Assembly: GCA_016296205.1 (NCBI GenBank)
Contig: JAEDJS010000028.1
Span: 1-26,561 of the forward strand
Direction of reading: 5' to 3'
Origin: Treponema sp.
GTDB taxonomy: Bacteria; Spirochaetota; Spirochaetia; Treponematales; Treponemataceae
Length of the DNA: 26,561 bases
Both the position numbers and the translations under genes were made by a program. Below are positions 1 through 5,409 of the stretch, piece by piece (within the stretch, counting starts at the first letter, position 1; each line of letters starts with the position of its first letter). The notes beneath the pieces are model-generated. The model worked only from the letters and a program-made list of their open reading frames with translations, did no database searches and was not told the origin of the DNA.

Positions 1-2
1 TA

Positions 3-55
3 AAACCGCTAAAATAGCGCGGCTTTATCTTACCAAAAGTTTGCGTTGCAAACTT
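3..55 (+). terminator. Two hairpins upstream of the ABC operon
   Basis: CCGCT (6-10) can pair with AGCG-GG (16-22, one bulged C), flanked by AAA and TTT, which looks like the terminator of a gene lying before the window. A second, perfect hairpin has arms AAGTTTGC (37-44) and GCAAACTT (48-55) around a GTT loop, but no clean T-run follows it. Which of the two terminates transcription cannot be decided by eye. Confidence 0.35.
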
Positions 56-69
56 ATTATTAAAAAAAT

Positions 70-113
70 GTCAATCGATTGTTGAAACAATCTTCTTGAC
101 TTTTTATAGGAGA
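70..113 (+). repeat. 44-nt hairpin/RBS module, copy 1
   Basis: This 44-nt stretch is identical to the reverse complement of 22408-22451. It holds a nested inverted repeat: GTCAA (70-74) with TTGAC (96-100), inside which lies GATTGTTGAAACAATC (77-92). TTTTT (101-105) and then the Shine-Dalgarno AGGAGA (108-113) follow, ending five bases before the ATG at 119. A hairpin followed by a U-run and directly by the ribosome-binding site looks like an attenuator or translational control leader. That function is inference; the identity and the inverted repeat are directly visible. Confidence 0.8.
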
Positions 114-118
114 CAAAA

Positions 119-907
119 ATGAAAAAATCATTATTGGTTCTTGCAGCTGTATCATTGGTTGCAGGTCTTTTTACTGGTTGTCAGAAAAATGCAGCCGTAA
201 AAAACACAGACAAAGTTTTCGTTCTTGGTTTGGACGATGCTTTCCCACCACTTGGTTTCAGAAATGAAAACAACGAAATTGTAGGTTATGATATTGACCT
301 GGCAAAAGAAGTTGCTAAACGTCTGGATATGGATTTTGTTGCACAGCCAATTGACTGGGCTCTTAAAGAACAGGAACTCAATACTGGCAAAATCGACTGT
401 ATCTGGAACGGTTTAACAATTACAGATGAACGTCTTGAAGCAATGTCTTTCTCTACACCATATCTTTCAAATGCACAGGTTGTTGTAGTTAAGGCAGACA
501 GTGGAATCAAAACTCTTGCAGATATGGCTGGAAAAGTTTGTGGTGTTCAGGCTGGTTCAAGTGCTCAGGATGCTATTGAAGATAATCCGGAATTTAAGTC
601 ATCTTTATCAAGCATTGTAGAATTTGCAGAAAATATTACAGCATTGAATGATCTGGAAATTGGTCAGGTTGATGGTGTTGTAATGGATCTTATTGTAGCA
701 AATTATTCAATTGCACAGAAAAACAAGAATTATGTTGTTCTTGCAGATACTTTGTCACCAGAAAATTACGGTATTGCTTTTAAGAAAGAAAATACAGAGC
801 TTCGTGATAAAGTTCAGAACGCTCTTATGGAAATGGTTGCAGATGGAACAGTTGCAAAAATTTCTTCAAGCTGGTTTGGTTCAGATATTTCTGTTTTAGG
901 CAAATAA
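119..907 (+). CDS. Amino-acid ABC transporter substrate-binding lipoprotein
   Basis: A 262-residue extracytoplasmic solute-binding protein of family 3 (polar amino acids), expected to capture an amino acid outside the inner membrane and deliver it to the permease encoded next. Residues 1-20 form a lipoprotein signal ending F-T-G-Cys21; the Phe at -3 fits the relaxed spirochaetal lipobox. The mature part carries family hallmarks: a ligand-binding start near residue 33 (LGLDDAFPPLGF), the NEIVGYDIDLAKEVAKRL segment and TGKIDCIWNGLTITDERLE followed by FSTPY. The start is fixed by AGGAGA at 108-113. It is the first gene of a three-gene operon with permease and ATPase. The exact substrate cannot be read from sequence; polar or sulfur amino acids are plausible. 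The 5' leader is the duplicated 44-nt module. Confidence 0.9.
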   Translation: MKKSLLVLAAVSLVAGLFTGCQKNAAVKNTDKVFVLGLDDAFPPLGFRNENNEIVGYDIDLAKEVAKRLDMDFVAQPIDWALKEQELNTGKIDCIWNGLTITDERLEAMSFSTPYLSNAQVVVVKADSGIKTLADMAGKVCGVQAGSSAQDAIEDNPEFKSSLSSIVEFAENITALNDLEIGQVDGVVMDLIVANYSIAQKNKNYVVLADTLSPENYGIAFKKENTELRDKVQNALMEMVADGTVAKISSSWFGSDISVLGK

Positions 908-938
908 TATCAATAATATAAGGAACTAAAATTCCTGT

Positions 939-968
939 CACTGTGCTCTCTAAAAGGGGAGTGCAGTG
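939..968 (+). promoter_or_regulatory. Hairpin overlapping the permease start codon
   Basis: CACTGTGCTC (939-948) pairs with GAGTGCAGTG (959-968) over ten base pairs, two of them G-U, leaving a ten-base loop that contains most of the purine-rich Shine-Dalgarno. The last three bases of the 3' arm are the GTG start codon of the permease. The structure could lower permease translation relative to the abundant binding protein. It is preceded by a smaller hairpin AGGAA (921-925)/TTCCT (932-936). Confidence 0.5.
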
Positions 969-1658
969 CAGCTTCTTTTTTGTATGCAAACATTTACTTT
1001 TTTATCATTGAATTCTGAAGGTCTCAAAAAACTTTTAATCGCCATGTTAAACAGTACAGGCGTTTCTATTGAAGTTTTTATTTTAACTTTATTGTTTTCT
1101 ATACCTCTGGCACTTGTTATTGCTTTTGGAAGAATGAGTCGTTATAAATTAATTTCTGGAATTACAAACGCATTTCTTCTGGTGATTAGAGGCACACCAC
1201 TTATGCTGCAGCTTTTCTTTGTTTATTTTGCTCCTCCATTGCTTTTTAATCACGGTTTTGACCGTTTTACTGCAGCAATTATTGCAATGGTTATTAATTA
1301 TGCATGTTATTTTGCAGAAATCTATCGCGGTGGAATTCAGGCTATTCCTCTGGGACAGTATGAAGCATTTAAAATATTGGGCTTTTCCAAAAGTCAGGGA
1401 TTTTTCCAGATTGTTCTTCCTCAAGTTGTAAAGAAAATTATTCCTGCTATGGGAAATGAAGTTATCACTCTTGTTAAGGATACTGCTCTTGTTCAGGTTT
1501 TGGGGGTTGCAGAACTTTTCCATGTTGCAAAAACTCAGAGTGGTCGTTTGGTAAGTGTTCTGCCGCTGTTCATTGCCGGAATTTTCTATTTTATAATGAA
1601 CTGGGGAGTATCAAAAGCTTTTGCATTGCTGGAGAAAAAACTTGGCTACTACAAATAA
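966..1658 (+). CDS. Amino-acid ABC transporter permease
   Basis: A 230-residue membrane component of the His/Glu/Gln/Arg family of ABC importers. Several hydrophobic segments are visible, for example near residues 32-55, 66-92 and 98-112, and a C-terminal one near 197-217. The cytoplasmic EAA loop that docks the ATPase reads EAFKILGFSKSQGFFQIVLPQ from about residue 136. The start is taken as GTG 966 because AGGGGAG lies at 955-961; the in-frame ATG at 984 has no ribosome-binding site. The gene lies 58 bases after the binding protein, and its 3' end overlaps the ATPase start. Translation may be damped by the hairpin over its start codon. Family is clear, substrate is not. Confidence 0.88.
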   Translation: MQLLFCMQTFTFLSLNSEGLKKLLIAMLNSTGVSIEVFILTLLFSIPLALVIAFGRMSRYKLISGITNAFLLVIRGTPLMLQLFFVYFAPPLLFNHGFDRFTAAIIAMVINYACYFAEIYRGGIQAIPLGQYEAFKILGFSKSQGFFQIVLPQVVKKIIPAMGNEVITLVKDTALVQVLGVAELFHVAKTQSGRLVSVLPLFIAGIFYFIMNWGVSKAFALLEKKLGYYK

Positions 1659-2400
1659 TATTATTCATGTTGAAAACTTAGGAAAATCTTTTGGCTCTCT
1701 GGAAGTTATTAAAGAAATTTCATTTGATGTAAATAAAGGTGACGTTCTGGGAATCATTGGTCCCAGTGGCAGTGGTAAGTCAACTTTGCTCAGGTGTATT
1801 ACCCAGTTGGAAACTGTTAACAAAGGTTCAATTTCTATCTGCGGAAATCCCATGGTTGTTAATGGTGTTTACAGTGATAAAAAAACGTTGCGTCAGATTG
1901 GGCTCCAGGTTGGTCTTGTTTTCCAGAATTTTAATCTGTTTCCTCATTTTAGTGTTTTGCAGAATATTACTCAGGCACAGAGGGTTGTGTTAAAAAAATC
2001 AAAGGAAGAAGCAGAAGAAACAGCCATGTATTATCTAAAAAAGATGAATCTTGAGCAAAAAGCAAAAGCTTATCCTTGTGAACTTAGTGGTGGTCAGCAG
2101 CAGCGTGTAAGTATTGCCCGTGCTCTTGCTCTTAAACCGGAAGTTCTTTTTTTTGATGAACCAACCAGTGCCCTGGATCCTGAATTAACTGGAGAAATCC
2201 TTGCAGTAATTAAAGAACTGGCCAGTGAAAAAATGACAATGGTTGTTGTAACTCACGAAATGGCTTTTGCAAGAGATACAAGTGATAAAATTATTTTTAT
2301 GGACGACGGTGTTATTGTGGAGCAGGGGAATCCAAAGGATGTTATTGAAAATCCACAGAATTCCCGTACTCAGGATTTTTTGCGGCGGTTTAATTCATAG
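1642..2400 (+). CDS. Amino-acid ABC transporter ATP-binding protein
   Basis: A 252-residue ATPase that powers the importer from the cytoplasmic face. It shows Walker A GPSGSGKST (residues 40-48), signature LSGGQQQR from residue 148, Walker B LFFDEP with Glu173 as the catalytic base, and the switch His205 in VTHE. I take TTG 1642 as the start because GGAG lies at 1631-1634 with seven bases between. A longer frame opens at TTG 1621 but has no ribosome-binding site and would add residues absent from the family. The start lies inside the permease gene (17-base overlap), which indicates translational coupling. Confidence 0.9.
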   Translation: MATTNNIIHVENLGKSFGSLEVIKEISFDVNKGDVLGIIGPSGSGKSTLLRCITQLETVNKGSISICGNPMVVNGVYSDKKTLRQIGLQVGLVFQNFNLFPHFSVLQNITQAQRVVLKKSKEEAEETAMYYLKKMNLEQKAKAYPCELSGGQQQRVSIARALALKPEVLFFDEPTSALDPELTGEILAVIKELASEKMTMVVVTHEMAFARDTSDKIIFMDDGVIVEQGNPKDVIENPQNSRTQDFLRRFNS

Positions 2401-2403
2401 ATT

Positions 2404-2467
2404 TGAGCAAAACAAGTTTTGAGCAAAACAGATTTGTGCAAAACAGGTTTTGCGCAAAACACTTGTT
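2404..2467 (+). repeat. Four imperfect 15-17-nt tandem units with an internal hairpin
   Basis: After the ATPase stop come four units built on TGAGCAAAACAAGTTT (2404-2419, 2420-2435, 2436-2450, 2451-2467). Units 3 and 4 together form a hairpin, GTGCAAAAC (2436-2444) with GTTTTGCGC (2447-2455), with one G-T pair. The sequence could end the ABC transcript or stabilise its 3' end, but no T-run follows the hairpin. Confidence 0.6.
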
Positions 2468-2519
2468 CATTTTATAAATTAGTGTAATAATAAAAATATT
2501 AAATATAGGAGGTGCCTAA

Positions 2520-2771
2520 ATGGGTGCTTTAATCGTTGGAATTATTCTTATTGCTTTTTGTGTATTTGCATGTCTTCCAAAAGAACTTATTAGTTTTGGT
2601 CTTGCCTGGGGACCGGAAGTAATCAACTTTCTTAAAGGTTGTGCACCAGTTCTTGCTGCTTTTATTGGTCTTATTGCAATTTTTATTGGTTTTGCAGACA
2701 TTAAAGACAAAAAAGAAGCAAAACGTGAAGAAAAACTTGCAAGACAGGCAGAAAAAACAGACGATAAATAA
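2520..2771 (+). CDS. Small membrane protein of unknown function
   Basis: An 83-residue protein I do not recognise. It has two hydrophobic stretches, about residues 2-19 and 42-60, with a short amphipathic link containing PKEL and a Trp-Gly-Pro turn. A strongly charged Lys/Glu-rich tail follows (about residues 62-83) and probably lies in the cytoplasm. The start is secure: a full AGGAGGTG Shine-Dalgarno lies at 2508-2515, one of the strongest in the window, which suggests high expression. It stands alone between the ABC operon and rplM. An AT-rich stretch at about 2463-2500 may hold its promoter, but I see no convincing -35/-10 pair. Confidence 0.7.
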   Translation: MGALIVGIILIAFCVFACLPKELISFGLAWGPEVINFLKGCAPVLAAFIGLIAIFIGFADIKDKKEAKREEKLARQAEKTDDK

Positions 2772-2835
2772 TCCGCCGGTATTGTTAATTATTTGAATTT
2801 TTATTGGGAATTTACTGATTTTACCTTGAATTCAG

Positions 2836-2865
2836 TTGACTAAATCCCTTAAAAAGTGGTAAATT
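2836..2865 (+). promoter_or_regulatory. rplM-rpsI promoter
   Basis: A -35 TTGACT (2836-2841), an 18-base spacer and a -10 TAAATT (2860-2865) with an upstream TG (2857-2858), i.e. an extended -10. This predicts a transcript start near 2872 and a leader of about 95 bases. The arrangement matches the rplU promoter at 25325-25354. Confidence 0.6.
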
Positions 2866-2883
2866 AACTTACCCCGTATAAAT

Positions 2884-2912
2884 TTGGCAGGAACCGCTTC
2901 AATTCCTGTTAA
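2884..2912 (+). promoter_or_regulatory. Structured leader upstream of rplM (L13)
   Basis: TTGGCAGGAA (2884-2893) pairs with TTCCTGTTAA (2903-2912) over ten base pairs with two G-U pairs, around a CCGCTTCAA loop. Ribosomal-protein leaders commonly bind the encoded protein to control translation. The AGGAACC...TCCTG core recurs in the rplU leader. Autoregulation is inference. Confidence 0.45.
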
Positions 2913-2968
2913 TCGTCAATAGTATGATGCAATATTTGCGACGTAAAACTTTATAGAAAGGTATATAA

Positions 2969-3397
2969 ATGAAAACTATTTTTGTTAAAGAACAGGATGC
3001 TGTACAGAACTGGTACATCATCGATGCAGCAGGCAAAAACTTGGGCCGTGTTGCAGCTAAAGCCGCAGCAGTAGTTCGCGGAAAAGCAAAGGCAACTTAC
3101 ACACCAAACCAGGAAATGGGTGATGTTGTAGTTATTATTAACGCAGACAAAGTTCAGGTAACTGGCAACAAACCAGATGGTATGTTGTATCGTCATTACA
3201 CTGGATATGTTCGTGGTTTGAGAGAATACACATTCAATGAACTTCTCGCAAAACATCCAACAGAACCACTCCGCCGCACAGTAGATGGTATGCTTCCACA
3301 CGGAAGACTTGGTAGAAAACTTCAGGGCAACGTAAAAATTTACGCTGGTTCAGAACATCCTCATGCTGCACAGAATCCGCAGCCACTTGAAGTATAA
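2969..3397 (+). CDS. rplM: 50S ribosomal protein L13
   Basis: A 142-residue protein of normal L13 length that binds 23S rRNA early in large-subunit assembly. Recognisable segments are WYIIDAAGKNLGRVAAKAA, the VVVIINADKVQVTGNK strand region, YRHYTGYVRGLRE, and PLRRTVDGMLPHGRLGRK with the basic tail. An AAAGG ribosome-binding site (2956-2960) precedes the ATG. It is followed 13 bases later by rpsI, the near-universal L13-S9 operon. Codon choice is more biased than in most neighbours, as expected for a highly expressed gene. Confidence 0.97.
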   Translation: MKTIFVKEQDAVQNWYIIDAAGKNLGRVAAKAAAVVRGKAKATYTPNQEMGDVVVIINADKVQVTGNKPDGMLYRHYTGYVRGLREYTFNELLAKHPTEPLRRTVDGMLPHGRLGRKLQGNVKIYAGSEHPHAAQNPQPLEV

Positions 3398-3410
3398 TTA
3401 GGAGCTTATT

Positions 3411-3812
3411 GTGAAAGAAACAAAGAAAGATATCGCAATGGGAACAGGAAGAAGAAAGACTGCAGTTGCACGTGTTTATCTTCGTGAAGGTTCTGGAAAA
3501 ATTGTTGTAAACGGAAAAGATTTTAACGAATACTTTGCTTCAGATGAACAGAAGCAGGTTGTTCGCCAGCCACTTTTGGTAACATCTCTTGAAAACAAGT
3601 TCGACATCCTCATCAATGTATGTGGTGGTGGTTTGAACGGTCAGGCAGGTGCTTGTCTTCATGGTATTGCTCGTGCTCTTACTCAGTACGATCCAGATTG
3701 CCATACAGCACTTAAGACAAATGGTTATCTTACTCGTGATTCACGCATGGTTGAACGTAAGAAGTACGGTCAGCGTGGTGCTCGTAGAAGATTCCAGTTC
3801 AGCAAGCGCTAA
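3411..3812 (+). CDS. rpsI: 30S ribosomal protein S9
   Basis: A 133-residue S9. It has the N-terminal GTGRRKTAVARVYLREGSGKIVVNG block, the central NVCGGGLNGQAGA loop, and the conserved basic tail GARRRFQFSKR, whose final Lys-Arg contacts P-site tRNA in known ribosomes. I take GTG 3411 as the start because TAGGAG (3401-3406) sits upstream at good spacing. The alternative ATG at 3438 begins at MGTGRRK but lacks such a site. The gene follows rplM directly; recX follows after a short gap. Confidence 0.97.
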   Translation: MKETKKDIAMGTGRRKTAVARVYLREGSGKIVVNGKDFNEYFASDEQKQVVRQPLLVTSLENKFDILINVCGGGLNGQAGACLHGIARALTQYDPDCHTALKTNGYLTRDSRMVERKKYGQRGARRRFQFSKR

Positions 3813-3846
3813 ACTTACGTTGGAAATTATCAACATAAAGCAGACA

Positions 3847-4461
3847 ATGCCTCAGGTTTTAGAGATAACACCCGTGGTAGGGTCTGCATTTTTTTTGCGT
3901 ACAGATTATCTGGAAATTGTCTCTCCCCTGGAACTGGATCCTGCAAAAAATGGGTTTGGTGTTCTGGGACATGTAAATTCAATCAATTTTAACCAGGAAA
4001 AAACAGATGACCTTCTGAACGCCGCCAAATGTTTTGAAATAGAAAAAAAATCCTTGGAATATCTGGCAAGGGCAGAGCAGTGCCGGTTTCTTCTGACTCA
4101 AAAACTTTTAAAGAAAGAATTTTCAAAAAATCTTATTAATAAAGCCCTTGATTATCTTGAAAGTCAGAATTATCTAAGCGATGTAAGGTTTGCCGGTGCC
4201 TTTTTGAGAAATCGTGGAATTGATCATCTGGAAGGTGAATCAAGACTTTTACAGGAACTTCTAAGTAGGGGAATTAATCGTCAGGTTGCTTCTGATGCTG
4301 TTGCGGAATATTTTTTGTCTAAAGACCAGGAAGAAATTTGTTTAATGGCTTTTCAGAAAGTTAGCAGGCGCAAAAAGGATCCAGAAAAAATAATTGCATA
4401 TCTGCTTCAAAGTGGTTTTTCCTATTCCATGATTAAGAGAGTGATGTCTAAATCAACTTAA
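3847..4461 (+). CDS. recX: RecX-family regulatory protein
   Basis: About 204 residues, resembling RecX, which binds RecA filaments and modulates recombination and the SOS response. The C-terminal two thirds carry the three-helix repeat pattern: AEQCRFLLTQKLLKKEF, then LINKALDYLESQNYLSDVRFA, then GESRLLQELLSRGINRQVASDAV, and a last repeat ending in MIKRVMSK. The N-terminal ~75 residues are poorly conserved and look like strands. The reading frame is open back into rpsI, but ATG 3847 is the first plausible start after rpsI and avoids a large overlap; its ribosome-binding site is weak, so the start is uncertain. RecX often follows recA; here it is downstream of rpsI. Confidence 0.75.
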   Translation: MPQVLEITPVVGSAFFLRTDYLEIVSPLELDPAKNGFGVLGHVNSINFNQEKTDDLLNAAKCFEIEKKSLEYLARAEQCRFLLTQKLLKKEFSKNLINKALDYLESQNYLSDVRFAGAFLRNRGIDHLEGESRLLQELLSRGINRQVASDAVAEYFLSKDQEEICLMAFQKVSRRKKDPEKIIAYLLQSGFSYSMIKRVMSKST

Positions 4462-4482
4462 TTCAAAAAAATCTTTAAAAAT

Positions 4483-4505
4483 CTCTAAATTTTGTAGAGT
4501 TTTTT
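4483..4505 (+). terminator. Weak intrinsic terminator after recX
   Basis: CTCTA (4483-4487) and TAGAG (4495-4499) form a short hairpin followed by six T residues. The stem is only five pairs, so termination is probably partial. The T-run merges into the upstream region of the next gene. Confidence 0.45.
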
Positions 4506-4517
4506 GACTTTTTGTAG

Positions 4518-4523
4518 TATAAT
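4518..4523 (+). promoter_or_regulatory. -10 box (TATAAT) for the response regulator, predicted leaderless
   Basis: A perfect TATAAT ends seven bases before the ATG at 4531, so transcription would begin at or next to the start codon. No Shine-Dalgarno lies between them. The TTGACT at 4504-4509 is too close (8-base spacer) to be a partner -35; no better -35 is apparent. Confidence 0.5.
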
Positions 4524-4530
4524 TGAATTT

Positions 4531-5163
4531 ATGATACAAAATGTTAATAAAGAAGAGAAAAAAAAATCAAAAAAATTTAACAAACCTTCAGTGTATTCAG
4601 CTCTGGAAGTTGCAAACATTTGTGGCGTTGTAAATCAGACAGCAATAAATTGGATTAGAAATAATTATCTCAAAGCGTTTAAGACACCTGGCGGGCAGTT
4701 TAGAGTTTATCCAGATGACCTTGTTGAATTTATGAAATCAAGGAAAATGGAAATTCCGGAAAATATTCTGGAACAGTGCACTAAAATTGAAAGTCAGAAT
4801 AATCGTTCAATTCTTATAGTTGATGATGATCAGGGATTTAATAATGTTTTAAAAAAATATCTTGAGACTCAGTTTGCAGATTTTGAAATTCATCAGGCAT
4901 TTGACGGATTTGAAGCAGGAAGTATAATGACTTCTGTAAAACCTGGTTTTGTTTTTCTTGATTTAAATTTGCCTGGAGTTGATGGTTTTGCATTATGCCA
5001 GAAGATTCAGACAAGTGAAATTTTTGGAAAGCCTAAAGTGTTTATTGTTACTTCTCTGGAAGATGACCAAGTAGAAGAAAAATGCCTTAAGATGGGAGCA
5101 TCAAATTTCTTTAAAAAACCAGTTAATTTTCCGGAACTGGCTTCTGTAATAAAATCATGCTGA
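4531..5163 (+). CDS. Response regulator with N-terminal MerR/excisionase-type HTH
   Basis: A 210-residue regulator with inverted domain order. A Lys-rich lead (residues 8-18) precedes a helix-turn-helix of the MerR/excisionase (HTH_17) kind, about 21-75: YSALEVANICGVVNQTAINWIRNN, wing GGQFRVYPDDLVEFMKSRKM. A linker leads to a complete receiver domain (93-210), with acidic residues 98-100, phospho-acceptor Asp144 in LDLNLPG, Thr174 and Lys196 in KKP. All phosphorylation residues are present, so it should be a genuine phosphorylation-dependent DNA binder. No kinase gene is adjacent. An earlier TTG at 4504 would extend the protein through the -10 box and is rejected. The last codons and stop fall within a palindromic repeat unit. 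Confidence 0.85.
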   Translation: MIQNVNKEEKKKSKKFNKPSVYSALEVANICGVVNQTAINWIRNNYLKAFKTPGGQFRVYPDDLVEFMKSRKMEIPENILEQCTKIESQNNRSILIVDDDQGFNNVLKKYLETQFADFEIHQAFDGFEAGSIMTSVKPGFVFLDLNLPGVDGFALCQKIQTSEIFGKPKVFIVTSLEDDQVEEKCLKMGASNFFKKPVNFPELASVIKSC

Positions 5164-5367
5164 ATTTGATTCAGGTCTCTCCCCCAGAGATTCCGGGTCA
5201 AGCCCGGAATGACACGCCCGTTGTGTCGTTCGCGCCCAACAATTGTCATCCTGGGCCCAACAATGTCATCCTGAACTTGGTTCAGGATCTCTCCCACAGG
5301 AGATTCCGGGTCAGGCCCGGAATGACACACTTAGTCCCCAGAGATTCCGGGTCAAGCCCGGAATGAC
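5154..5367. repeat. Palindromic repeat array 1 between convergent genes
   Basis: Five ~27-nt imperfect palindromes and one half unit. 5154-5181 is a diverged unit overlapping the preceding gene. The unit at 5187-5213 has stem ATTCCGGG/CCCGGAAT, and those at 5300-5326 and 5341-5367 are of the same type. 5265-5291 lies in the opposite orientation with stem CCTGAAC/GTTCAGG, and 5245-5258 is a half unit starting GTCATCCTGGG. All share outer GTCAT...ATCTC ends. Lying between a plus-strand gene and a minus-strand gene, they could end transcription from both sides. The rest, 5368-5409, shows nothing recognisable. Reading frames across the array are repeat artefacts. Confidence 0.85.
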
Positions 5368-5409
5368 ACATTGGTTGGGACGACCCGCGCAGTCGGAATG
5401 GAAGGGACG

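Noticed and set aside
1149..1523. 124-aa minus-strand ORF within the permease gene
   Set aside because: Asn/Lys/Ser-rich antisense product of a conserved permease with no start signals.
3649..3846. Extended recX frame reaching into rpsI
   Set aside because: The added residues overlap the well-conserved S9 coding sequence in another frame, and there is no ribosome-binding site; the frame is simply open by chance.
4504..4523. TTGACT with TATAAT as a promoter pair
   Set aside because: The spacer is only 8 bases, far too short for a sigma-70 promoter; only the -10 is kept.
5007..5366. Reading frames on both strands across the repeat array (107 aa minus, 69 aa plus)
   Set aside because: They translate the palindromic repeats themselves (phrases such as NQVQDD and PDPES) and are typical spurious repeat-derived ORFs without a ribosome-binding site.
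5154..5367. CRISPR-like repeated structure
   Set aside because: Units are palindromic, occur in both orientations, differ in their stems and lack uniform unique spacers; no cas genes are near.
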